Under the pieces are notes generated by a model. That model saw nothing but the letters and a program-made list of their open reading frames with translations, did no database searches and was not told the DNA's origin. A program made the translations under genes and the position numbers. Shown here piece by piece: positions 53,011 to 64,000 of a DNA stretch of 64,000 nt. Numbering within the stretch: the first letter of the stretch is position 1; every line of letters starts with the position of its first letter. The DNA is from Auanema rhodensis. Taxonomy: Eukaryota; Nematoda; Chromadorea; Rhabditida; Rhabditidae. The stretch spans positions 19,220,001 to 19,284,000 of the forward strand of contig OZ059897.1 of assembly GCA_964057225.1 (NCBI GenBank), given 5' to 3'.

Positions 53011-54414
53011 AAAAAGTAGATGTTTTTAGATTCCTTTTTTCAAGGCAAAGACGATGGACAATGTTATTCAACGAAAAAATTAATTCTTCAGGGTGAAAAT
53101 CGAGGATATAAGTGTGAACTTATATCAGTTGATATCTCGGTACATTTTTAAGCTAGCGCAAATCTGATAACACAGATCGACGCAGCTTAAAAATCCGCAT
53201 CGAATGCACTATACTACATTGAGAAACGCTTTATACAAAAATTAGTTATGATCGTTTGAAAAATGATGCATTAGTGTATGTTGAGTTTCCATGTACACTC
53301 AACATTGCTTCCAAAAACATTTTGACAAAAATTTTTTCGAAAAATTTCAAGATAATTTAGCAAAAAGTAGATGTTTTTAGATTCCTTTTTTCAAGGCAAA
53401 GACGATGGACAATGTTATTTAACGAAAAAATTAATTCTTCAGGGTGAAAATCGAGGATATAAGTGTAAACTTATATCAGTTGATATCTCGGTGCATTTTT
53501 AAGCTAGCGCAAATCTGATAACACAGATCGACGCAGCTTAAAAATCCGCATCGAATGCACTATACTACATTGAGAAACGCTTAATACAAAAATTAGTTAT
53601 GATCGTTTGAAAAATGATGCATTAGTGTATGTTGAGTTTCCATGTACACTCAACATTGCTTCCAAAAACATTTTGACAAAAATTTTTTCGAAAAATTTCA
53701 AAATAAATTAGCAAAAAGTAGATGTTTTTAGATTCCTTTTTTCAAGGCAAAGACGATGGACAATGTTATTCAACGAAAAAATTAATTCTTCAGGGTGAAA
53801 ATCGAGGATATAAGTGTAAACTTATATCAGTTGATATCTCGGTACATTTTTAAGCTAGCGCAAATCTGATAACATAGATCGACGCAGCTTAAAAATCCGC
53901 ATCGAATGCACTATACTACATTGAGAAACGCTTAATACAAAAATTAGTTATGATCGTTTGAAAAATGATGCATTAGTGTATGTTGAGTTTCCATGTACAC
54001 TCAACATTGCTTCCAAAAACATTTTGACAAAAATTTTTTCGAAAAATTTCAAAATAATTTAGCAAAAAGTAGATGTTTTTAGATTCCTTTTTTCAAGGCA
54101 AAGACGATGGACAATGTTATTCAACGAAAAAATTAATTCTTCAGGGTGAAAATCGAGGATATAAGTGTGAACTTATATCAGTTGATATCTCGGTACATTT
54201 TTAAGCTAGCGCAAATCTGATAACACAGATCGACGCAGCTTAAAAATCCGCATCGAATGCACTATACTACATGGAAGAACGCTTAATACAAAAATTAGTT
54301 ATGATCGTTTGAAAAATGATGCATTAGTGTATGTTGAGTTTCCATGTACACTCAACATTGCTTCCAAAAACATTTTGACAAAAATTTTTTCGAAAAATTT
54401 CAAAATAATTTAGC

Positions 54415-55818
54415 AAAAAGTAGATGTTTTTAGATTTCTTTTTTCAAGGCGAAGACGATGGACAATGTTATTCAACGAAAAAATTATTTCTTCAGGGTGA
54501 AAATCGAGGATATAAGTGTGAACTTATATCAGTTGATATATCGGTGCATTTTTAAGCTAGCGCAAATCTGATAACACAGATCGACGCAGCTTAAAAATCC
54601 GCATCGAATGCACTATACTACATTGAGAAACGCTTAATACAAAAATTAGTTATGATCGTTTGAAAAATGATGCATTAGTGTATGTTGAGTTTCCATGTAC
54701 ACTCAACATTGCTTCCAAAAACATTTTGACAAAAATTTTTTCAAAAAATTTCAAAATAATTTAGCAAAAAGTAGATGTTTTTAGATTCCTTTTTTCAAGG
54801 CGAAGACGATGGACAATGTTATTCAACGAAAAAATTATTTCTTCAGGGTGAAAATCGAGGATATAAGTGTGAACTTATATCAGTTGATATATCGGTGCAT
54901 TTTTAAGCTAGCGCAAATCTGATAACACAGATCGACGCAGCTTAAAAATCCGCATCGAATGCACTATACTACATGGAAGAACGCTTAATACAAAAATTAG
55001 TTATGATCGTTTGAAAAATGATGCATTAGTGTATGTTGAGTTTCCATGTACACTCAACATTGCTTCCAAAAACATTTTGACAAAAATTTTTTCGAAAAAT
55101 TTCAAAATAATTTAGCAAAAAGTAGATGTTTTTAGATTCCTTTTTTCAGAGCAAAGACGATGGACAATGTTATTCAACGAAAAAATTATTTCTTCAGGGT
55201 GAAAATCGAGGATATAAGTGTGAACTTATATCAGTTGATATATCGGTGCATTTTTAAGCTAGCGCAAATCTGATAACACAGATCGACGCAGCTTAAAAAT
55301 CCGCATCGAATGCACTATACTACATTGAGAAACGCTTAATACAAAAATTAGTTATGATCGTTTGAAAAATGATGCATTAGTGTATGTTGAGTTTCCATGT
55401 ACACTCAACATTGCTTCCAAAAACATTTTGACAAAAATTTTTTCGAAAAATTTCAAAATAATTTAGCAAAAAGTAGATGTTTTTAGATTCCTTTTTTCAA
55501 GGCAAAGACGATGGACAATGTTATTCAACGAAAAAATTAATTCTTCAGGGTGAAAATCGAGGATATAAGTGTGAACTTATATCAGTTGATATCTCGGTAC
55601 ATTTTTAAGCTAGCGCAAATCTGATAACACAGATCGACGCAGCTTAAAAATCCGCATCGAATGCACTATACTACATTGAGAAACGCTTTATACAAAAATT
55701 AGTTATGATCGTTTGAAAAATGATGCATTAGTGTATGTTGAGTTTCCATGTACACTCAACATTGCTTCCAAAAACATTTTGACAAAAATTTTTTCGAAAA
55801 ATTTCAAAATAATTTAGC
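54415..55818. repeat. 4-unit block, copy 2 (units 156-159)
   Basis: This is the partner of 51607-53010, with CAGAGC at 55147 versus 52339 and TTTTCAAAAAATTTC at 54742 versus 51934, both 2,808 bp apart. I saw no subtype marker that differs between the copies. Both flanks differ, so the duplicated segment is about 1.4 kb. Confidence 0.85.
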
Positions 55819-56520
55819 AAAAAGTAGATGTTTTTAGATTCCTTTTTTCAAGGCAAAGACGATGGACAATGTTATTCAACGAAAAAATTAATTCTTCAGG
55901 GTGAAAATCGAGGATATAAGTGTGAACTTATATCAGTTGATATCTCGGTACATTTTTAAGCTAGCGCAAATCTGATAACATAGATCGACGCAGCTTAAAA
56001 ATCCGCATCGAATGCACTATACTACATGGAAGAACGCTTAATACAAAAATAAGTTATGATCGTTTGAAAAATGATGCATTAGTGTATGTTGAGTTTCCAT
56101 GTACACTCAACATTGCTTCCAAAAACATTTTGACAAAAATTTTTTCGAAAAATTTCAAGATAATTTAGCAAAAAGTAGATGTTTTTAGATTCCTTTTTTC
56201 AAGGCAAAGACGATGGACAATGTTATTCAACGAAAAAATTAATTCTTCAGGGTGAAAATCGAGGATATAAGTGTGAACTTATATCAGTTGATATCTCGGT
56301 ACATTTTTAAGCTAGCGCAAATCTGATAACACAGATCGACGCAGCTTAAAAATCCGCATCGAATGCACTATACTACATTGAGAAACGCTTTATACAAAAA
56401 TTAGTTATGATCGTTTGAAAAATGATGCATTAGTGTATGTTGAGTTTCCATGTACACTCAACATTGCTTCCAAAAACATTTTGACAAAAATTTTTTCGAA
56501 AAATTTCAAGATAATTTAGC

Positions 56521-56870
56521 AAAAAGTAGATGTTTTTAGATTCCTTTTTTCAAGGCAAAGACGATGGACAATGTTATTTAACGAAAAAATTAATTCTTCA
56601 GGGTGAAAATCGAGGATATAAGTGTAAACTTATATCAGTTGATATCTCGGTGCATTTTTAAGCTAGCGCAAATCTGATAACACAGATCGACGCAGCTTAA
56701 AAATCCGCATCGAATGCACTATACTACATGGAAGAACGCTTAATACAAAAATTAGTTATGATCGTTTGAAAAATGATGCATTAGTGTATGTTGAGTTTCC
56801 ATATACACTCAACATTGCTTCCAAAAACATTTTGACAAAAATTTTTTCGAAAAATTTAAGATAATTTAGC
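56521..56870. repeat. 350-bp unit with a 1-bp deletion (unit 162)
   Basis: AAATTTAAGATAA replaces AAATTTCAAGATAA near 56858, a loss of one C. The unit also has CCATATACAC. It is the only 350-bp unit found. Confidence 0.9.
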
Positions 56871-59800
56871 AAAAAGTAGATGTTTTTAGATTCCTTTTTT
56901 CAAGGCAAAGACGATGGACAATGTTATTTAACGAAAAAATTAATTCTTCAGGGTGAAAATCGAGGATATAAGTGTAAACTTATATCAGTTGATATCTCGG
57001 TGCATTTTTAAGCTAGCGCAAATCTGATAACACAGATCGACGCAGCTTAAAAATCCGCATCGAATGCACTATACTACATTGAGAAACGCTTAATACAAAA
57101 ATTAGTTATGATCGTTTGAAAAATGATGCATTAGTGTATGTTGAGTTTCCATGTACACTCAACATTGCTTCCAAAAACATTTTGACAAAAATTTTTTCGA
57201 AAAATTTCAAAATAATTTAGCAAAAAGTAGATGTTTTTAGATTCCTTTTTTCAAGGCAAAGACGATGGACAATGTTATTTAACGAAAAAATTAATTCTTC
57301 AGGGTGAAAATCGAGGATATAAGTGTAAACTTATATCAGTTGATATCTCGGTGCATTTTTAAGCTAGCGCAAATCTGATAACACAGATCGACGCAGCTTA
57401 AAAATCCGCATCGAATGCACTATACTACATTGAGAAACGCTTAATACAAAAATTAGTTATGATCGTTTGAAAAATGATGCATTAGTGTATGTTGAGTTTC
57501 CATGTACACTCAACATTGCTTCCAAAAACATTTTGACAAAAATTTTTTCGAAAAATTTCAAAATAATTTAGCAAAAAGTAGATGTTTTTAGATTCCTTTT
57601 TTCAAGGCAAAGACGATGGACAATGTTATTCAACGAAAAAATTGATTCTTCAGGGTGAAAATCGAGGATATAAGTGTGAACTTATATCAGTTGATATCTC
57701 GGTACATTTTTAAGCTAGCGCAAATCTGATAACACAGATCGACGCAGCTTAAAAATCCGCATCGAATGCACTATACTACATTGAGAAACGCTTTATACAA
57801 AAATTAGTTATGATCGTTTGAAAAATGATGCATTAGTGTATGTTGAGTTTCCATGTACACTCAACATTGCTTCCAAAAACATTTTGACAAAAATTTTTTC
57901 GAAAAATTTCAAGATAATTTAGCAAAAAGTAGATGTTTTTAGATTCCTTTTTTCAAGGCAAAGACGATGGACAATGTTATTTAACGAAAAAATTAATTCT
58001 TCAGGGTGAAAATCGAGGATATAAGTGTAAACTTATATCAGTTGATATCTCGGTGCATTTTTAAGCTAGCGCAAATCTGATAACACAGATCGACGCAGCT
58101 TAAAAATCCGCATCGAATGCACTATACTACATTGAGAAACGCTTAATACAAAAATTAGTTATGATCGTTTGAAAAATGATGCATTAGTGTATGTTGAGTT
58201 TCCATGTACACTCAACATTGCTTCCAAAAACATTTTGACAAAAATTTTTTCGAAAAATTTCAAGATAATTTAGCAAAAAGTAGATGTTTTTAGATTCCTT
58301 TTTTCAAGGCAAAGACGATGGACAATGTTATTCAACGAAAAAATTAATTCTTCAGGGTGAAAATCGAGGATATAAGTGTGAACTTATATCAGTTGATATC
58401 TCGGTACATTTTTAAGCTAGCGCAAATCTGATAACACAGATCGACGCAGCTTAAAAATCCGCATCGAATGCACTATACTACATTGAGAAACGCTTAATAC
58501 AAAAATTAGTTATGATCGTTTGAAAAATGATGCATTAGTGTATGTTGAGTTTCCATGTACACTCAACATTGCTTCCAAAAACATTTTGACAAAAATTTTT
58601 TCGAAAAATTTCAAGATAATTTAGCAAAAAGTAGATGTTTTTAGATTCCTTTTTTCAAGGCAAAGACGATGGACAATGTTATTTAACGAAAAAATTAATT
58701 CTTCAGGGTGAAAATCGAGGATATAAGTGTAAACTTATATCAGTTGATATCTCGGTGCATTTTTAAGCTAGCGCAAATCTGATAACACAGATCGACGCAG
58801 CTTAAAAATCCGCATCGAATGCACTATACTACATTGAGAAACGCTTAATACAAAAATTAGTTATGATCGTTTGAAAAATGATGCATTAGTGTATGTTGAG
58901 TTTCCATGTACACTCAACATTGCTTCCAAAAACATTTTGACAAAAATTTTTTCGAAAAATTTCAAAATAAATTAGCAAAAAGTAGATGTTTTTAGATTCC
59001 TTTTTTCAAGGCAAAGACGATGGACAATGTTATTCAACGAAAAAATTAATTCTTCAGGGTGAAAATCGAGGATATAAGTGTGAACTTATATCAGTTGATA
59101 TCTCGGTACATTTTTAAGCTAGCGCAAATCTGATAACATAGATCGACGCAGCTTAAAAATCCGCATCGAATGCACTATACTACATGGAAGAACGCTTAAT
59201 ACAAAAATTAGTTATGATCGTTTGAAAAATGATGCATTAGTGTATGTTGAGTTTCCATATACACTCAACATTGCTTCCAAAAACATTTTGACAAAAATTT
59301 TTTCGAAAAATTTCAAGATAATTTAGCAAAAAGTAGATGTTTTTAGATTCCTTTTTTCAAGGCAAAGACGATGGACAATGTTATTTAACGAAAAAATTAA
59401 TTCTTCAGGGTGAAAATCGAGGATATAAGTGTAAACTTATATCAGTTGATATCTCGGTGCATTTTTAAGCTAGCGCAAATCTGATAACACAGATCGACGC
59501 AGCTTAAAAATCCGCATCGAATGCACTATACTACATGGAAGAACGCTTAATACAAAAATTAGTTATGATCGTTTGAAAAATGATGCATTAGTGTATGTTG
59601 AGTTTCCATGTACACTCAACATTGCTTCCAAAAACATTTTGGCAAAAATTTTTTCGAAAAATTTCAAAATAATTTAGCAAAAAGTAGATGTTTTTAGATT
59701 CCTTTTTTCAAGGCAAAGACGATGGACAATGTTATTCAACGAAAAAATTAATTCTTCAGGGTGAAAATCGAGGATATAAGTGTAAACTTATATCAGTTGA

Positions 59801-60029
59801 TATCTCGGTGCATTTTTAAGCTAGCGCAAATCTGATAACACAGATCGACGCAGCTTAAAAATCCGCATCGAATGCACTATACTACATGGAAGAACGCTTA
59901 ATACAAAAATTAGTTATGATCGTTTGAAAAATGATGCATTAGTGTATGTTGAGTTTCCATGTACACTCAACATTGCTTCCAAAAACATTTTGACAAAAAT
60001 TTTTTCGAAAAATTTCAAAATAATTTAGC

Positions 60030-61784
60030 AAAAAGTAGATGTTTTTAGATTCCTTTTTTCAAGGCAAAGACGATGGACAATGTTATTCAACGAAAAAATT
60101 GATTCTTCAGGGTGAAAATCGAGGATATAAGTGTGAACTTATATCAGTTGATATCTCGGTACATTTTAAAGCTAGCGCAAATCTGATAACATAGATCGAC
60201 GCAGCTTAAAAATCCGCATCGAATGCACTATACTACATGGAAGAACGCTTAATACAAAAATTAGTTATGATCGTTTGAAAAATGATGCATTAGTGTATGT
60301 TGAGTTTCCATATACACTCAACATTGCTTCCAAAAACATTTTGACAAAAATTTTTTCGAAAAATTTCAAGATAATTTAGCAAAAAGTAGATGTTTTTAGA
60401 TTCCTTTTTTCAAGGCAAAGACGATGGACAATGTTATTTAACGAAAAAATTAATTCTTCAGGGTGAAAATCGAGGATATAAGTGTAAACTTATATCAGTT
60501 GATATCTCGGTGCATTTTTAAGCTAGCGCAAATCTGATAACACAGATCGACGCAGCTTAAAAATCCGCATCGAATGCACTATACTACATTGAGAAACGCT
60601 TAATACAAAAATTAGTTATGATCGTTTGAAAAATGATGCATTAGTGTATGTTGAGTTTCCATGTACACTCAACATTGCTTCCAAAAACATTTTGACAAAA
60701 ATTTTTTCGAAAAATTTCAAGATAATTTAGCAAAAAGTAGATGTTTTTAGATTCCTTTTTTCAAGGCAAAGACGATGGACAATGTTATTCAACGAAAAAA
60801 TTAATTCTTCAGGGTGAAAATCGAGGATATAAGTGTGAACTTATATCAGTTGATATCTCGGTACATTTTTAAGCTAGCGCAAATCTGATAACACAGATCG
60901 ACGCAGCTTAAAAATCCGCATCGAATGCACTATACTACATTGAGAAACGCTTTATACAAAAATTAGTTATGATCGTTTGAAAAATGATGCATTAGTGTAT
61001 GTTGAGTTTCCATGTACACTCAACATTGCTTCCAAAAACATTTTGACAAAAATTTTTTCGAAAAATTTCAAGATAATTTAGCAAAAAGTAGATGTTTTTA
61101 GATTCCTTTTTTCAAGGCAAAGACGATGGACAATGTTATTTAACGAAAAAATTAATTCTTCAGGGTGAAAATCGAGGATATAAGTGTAAACTTATATCAG
61201 TTGATATCTCGGTGCATTTTTAAGCTAGCGCAAATCTGATAACACAGATCGACGCAGCTTAAAAATCCGCATCGAATGCACTATACTACATTGAGAAACG
61301 CTTAATACAAAAATTAGTTATGATCGTTTGAAAAATGATGCATTAGTGTATGTTGAGTTTCCATGTACACTCAACATTGCTTCCAAAAACATTTTGACAA
61401 AAATTTTTTCGAAAAATTTCAAAATAATTTAGCAAAAAGTAGATGTTTTTAGATTCCTTTTTTCAAGGCAAAGACGATGGACAATGTTATTCAACGAAAA
61501 AATTAATTCTTCAGGGTGAAAATCGAGGATATAAGTGTGAACTTATATCAGTTGATATCTCGGTACATTTTTAAGCTAGCGCAAATCTGATAACATAGAT
61601 CGACGCAGCTTAAAAATCCGCATCGAATGCACTATACTACATGGAAGAACGCTTAATACAAAAATTAGTTATGATCGTTTGAAAAATGATGCATTAGTGT
61701 ATGTTGAGTTTCCATATACACTCAACATTGCTTCCAAAAACATTTTGACAAAAATTTTTTCGAAAAATTTCAAGATAATTTAGC
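60030..61784. repeat. 6-unit higher-order repeat, copy 1 (units 172-176)
   Basis: Five units with the order B (ACATTTTAAAGC, CCATATAC), A, B (ACACAGAT), A, B (CCATATAC) recur at 62136-63890, an offset of 2,106 bp (6 x 351). ACATTTTAAAGC at 60161 and 62267 is the private marker and breaks one pair of the second dyad. Copy 1 has AATTGATTC and CTTTATAC where copy 2 has AATTAATTC and CTTAATAC. Confidence 0.83.
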
Positions 61785-62135
61785 AAAAAGTAGATGTTTT
61801 TAGATTCCTTTTTTCAAGGCAAAGACGATGGACAATGTTATTTAACGAAAAAATTAATTCTTCAGGGTGAAAATCGAGGATATAAGTGTAAACTTATATC
61901 AGTTGATATCTCGGTGCATTTTTAAGCTAGCGCAAATCTGATAACACAGATCGACGCAGCTTAAAAATCCGCATCGAATGCACTATACTACATGGAAGAA
62001 CGCTTAATACAAAAATTAGTTATGATCGTTTGAAAAATGATGCATTAGTGTATGTTGAGTTTCCATGTACACTCAACATTGCTTCCAAAAACATTTTGAC
62101 AAAAATTTTTTCGAAAAATTTCAAAATAATTTAGC

Positions 62136-63890
62136 AAAAAGTAGATGTTTTTAGATTCCTTTTTTCAAGGCAAAGACGATGGACAATGTTATTCAACGAA
62201 AAAATTAATTCTTCAGGGTGAAAATCGAGGATATAAGTGTGAACTTATATCAGTTGATATCTCGGTACATTTTAAAGCTAGCGCAAATCTGATAACATAG
62301 ATCGACGCAGCTTAAAAATCCGCATCGAATGCACTATACTACATGGAAGAACGCTTAATACAAAAATTAGTTATGATCGTTTGAAAAATGATGCATTAGT
62401 GTATGTTGAGTTTCCATATACACTCAACATTGCTTCCAAAAACATTTTGACAAAAATTTTTTCGAAAAATTTCAAGATAATTTAGCAAAAAGTAGATGTT
62501 TTTAGATTCCTTTTTTCAAGGCAAAGACGATGGACAATGTTATTTAACGAAAAAATTAATTCTTCAGGGTGAAAATCGAGGATATAAGTGTAAACTTATA
62601 TCAGTTGATATCTCGGTGCATTTTTAAGCTAGCGCAAATCTGATAACACAGATCGACGCAGCTTAAAAATCCGCATCGAATGCACTATACTACATTGAGA
62701 AACGCTTAATACAAAAATTAGTTATGATCGTTTGAAAAATGATGCATTAGTGTATGTTGAGTTTCCATGTACACTCAACATTGCTTCCAAAAACATTTTG
62801 ACAAAAATTTTTTCGAAAAATTTCAAGATAATTTAGCAAAAAGTAGATGTTTTTAGATTCCTTTTTTCAAGGCAAAGACGATGGACAATGTTATTCAACG
62901 AAAAAATTAATTCTTCAGGGTGAAAATCGAGGATATAAGTGTGAACTTATATCAGTTGATATCTCGGTACATTTTTAAGCTAGCGCAAATCTGATAACAC
63001 AGATCGACGCAGCTTAAAAATCCGCATCGAATGCACTATACTACATTGAGAAACGCTTAATACAAAAATTAGTTATGATCGTTTGAAAAATGATGCATTA
63101 GTGTATGTTGAGTTTCCATGTACACTCAACATTGCTTCCAAAAACATTTTGACAAAAATTTTTTCGAAAAATTTCAAGATAATTTAGCAAAAAGTAGATG
63201 TTTTTAGATTCCTTTTTTCAAGGCAAAGACGATGGACAATGTTATTTAACGAAAAAATTAATTCTTCAGGGTGAAAATCGAGGATATAAGTGTAAACTTA
63301 TATCAGTTGATATCTCGGTGCATTTTTAAGCTAGCGCAAATCTGATAACACAGATCGACGCAGCTTAAAAATCCGCATCGAATGCACTATACTACATTGA
63401 GAAACGCTTAATACAAAAATTAGTTATGATCGTTTGAAAAATGATGCATTAGTGTATGTTGAGTTTCCATGTACACTCAACATTGCTTCCAAAAACATTT
63501 TGACAAAAATTTTTTCGAAAAATTTCAAAATAATTTAGCAAAAAGTAGATGTTTTTAGATTCCTTTTTTCAAGGCAAAGACGATGGACAATGTTATTCAA
63601 CGAAAAAATTAATTCTTCAGGGTGAAAATCGAGGATATAAGTGTGAACTTATATCAGTTGATATCTCGGTACATTTTTAAGCTAGCGCAAATCTGATAAC
63701 ATAGATCGACGCAGCTTAAAAATCCGCATCGAATGCACTATACTACATGGAAGAACGCTTAATACAAAAATTAGTTATGATCGTTTGAAAAATGATGCAT
63801 TAGTGTATGTTGAGTTTCCATGTACACTCAACATTGCTTCCAAAAACATTTTGACAAAAATTTTTTCGAAAAATTTCAAAATAATTTAGC
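62136..63890. repeat. 6-unit higher-order repeat, copy 2 (units 178-182)
   Basis: This is the partner of 60030-61784. Its last unit has CCATGTAC where copy 1 has CCATATAC. The array continues past the window edge in the same subtype pattern. Confidence 0.83.
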
Positions 63891-64000
63891 AAAAAGTAGA
63901 TGTTTTTAGATTCCTTTTTTCAAGGCAAAGACGATGGACAATGTTATTCAACGAAAAAATTAATTCTTCAGGGTGAAAATCGAGGATATAAGTGTGAACT
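63891..64000. repeat. Partial monomer at the right edge (unit 183)
   Basis: The first 110 bp of a further unit, cut by the window end just inside the first hairpin at GTGAACT. It has TTATTC and GTGAAC, matching type B. Confidence 0.95.

Larger units (their letters stand above)
1..64000. repeat. Satellite DNA array, 351-bp monomer, about 182.3 copies
   Basis: The same 351-bp unit recurs head to tail across the whole window, always in the same orientation and with no interrupting sequence. Taking AAAAAGTAGATG as the unit start, starts fall at 1, 352, 704, 1056, 1407 and so on to 63891. 169 of 182 complete units are exactly 351 bp; the exceptions are eleven 352-bp units, one of 349 bp and one of 350 bp. 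One reference copy has about 111 G+C in 350 bases (about 32%). Copies differ at a limited set of recurring positions, so they fall into subtypes rather than diverging at random. Satellite monomers of 150-180 or 300-360 bp are common in eukaryotic centromeric heterochromatin; that location is inferred here, not shown. Both ends of the array lie outside the window. I do not recognise the family by name. Confidence 0.98.
43885..64000. repeat. Zone 4: interleaved A and B subtypes (units 126-183)
   Basis: Two linked marker sets dominate. Type A has TTATTT, GTAAAC, TCGGTGCAT and ACACAGAT. Type B has TTATTC, GTGAAC, TCGGTACAT, often ACATAGAT and often ACATGGAAGAACGC. They tend to alternate, with runs of two of the same type and several mosaics. 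CAAGATAATT appears from the unit at 47044 and TTTATAC from 52660. Longer units of 3, 6 and 8 monomers overlie the A/B pattern. Confidence 0.85.

Noticed and set aside
1-64000. CRISPR array
   Set aside because: The repetition is of a 351-bp unit with no unique spacers between short repeats, in a eukaryote-like satellite context.
1-64000. Tandem gene cluster such as 5S rRNA, histone or snRNA units
   Set aside because: No open frame longer than 63 codons exists, and no recognisable rRNA, tRNA or snRNA sequence lies in the monomer.
1-64000. Transposon-derived tandem repeat such as a Helitron or MITE array
   Set aside because: I find no target-site duplications, terminal inverted repeats or transposase remnants. 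The internal inverted repeats lie within the monomer and not at its ends.

Overview
The whole window is one uninterrupted satellite DNA array. A 351-bp, AT-rich monomer (about 32% GC counted on one copy) repeats head to tail in a single orientation from the first base to the last. I count 182 complete monomers plus a 110-bp partial one at the right edge. The count closes exactly: 182 x 351 = 63,882, and the visible length variants (eleven +1, one -2, one -1; net +8) bring the 183rd monomer start to 63,891, where it is found. I see no protein gene, rRNA, tRNA, transposon, CRISPR array, inversion or unique spacer. The only open frames are 63-codon TTG-start frames that appear where one stop codon per monomer is mutated, and I do not regard them as genes.

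The sequence points to a eukaryotic centromeric or pericentromeric heterochromatin block. A monomer of about 350 bp (roughly two nucleosomes), AT-richness and layered higher-order repeats are typical of this. CpG is not depleted in the consensus (12 CpGs by my count, about 9 expected), which argues against heavy germline CpG methylation and so against a vertebrate or most plants. An insect or other invertebrate is my best guess. I do not recognise the satellite family and the species cannot be fixed from this window.

Layout: monomers belong to subtypes with diagnostic substitutions that occupy limited zones. Zone 1 (1-18,259) has subtypes carrying ATAAAAG, CGGGTATA or CTGATGG variants and contains a 13-monomer block copied at an offset of 9,480 bp. 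Zone 2 (18,260-27,739) has 5- to 6-monomer higher-order units marked by GTAGAAG, TTTTCATG and an inserted G. Zone 3 (27,740-43,884) has a roughly 10-monomer unit present three times and ends in a run of five near-identical monomers. Zone 4 (43,885-64,000) is dominated by two subtypes that tend to alternate, overlaid with 3-, 6- and 8-monomer repeats. This pattern fits repeated local duplication by unequal exchange or replication slippage.

Within the monomer there are four dyad symmetries: a 9-bp hairpin with a GTGA or GTAA loop, a compound 67-bp hairpin, a 9-bp hairpin beside a strongly conserved tract, and a TTTTTCGAAAAA palindrome in a run of A/T tracts. These are the best candidates for function (non-B DNA, protein binding, or a structured satellite transcript). 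None is proven by sequence alone.
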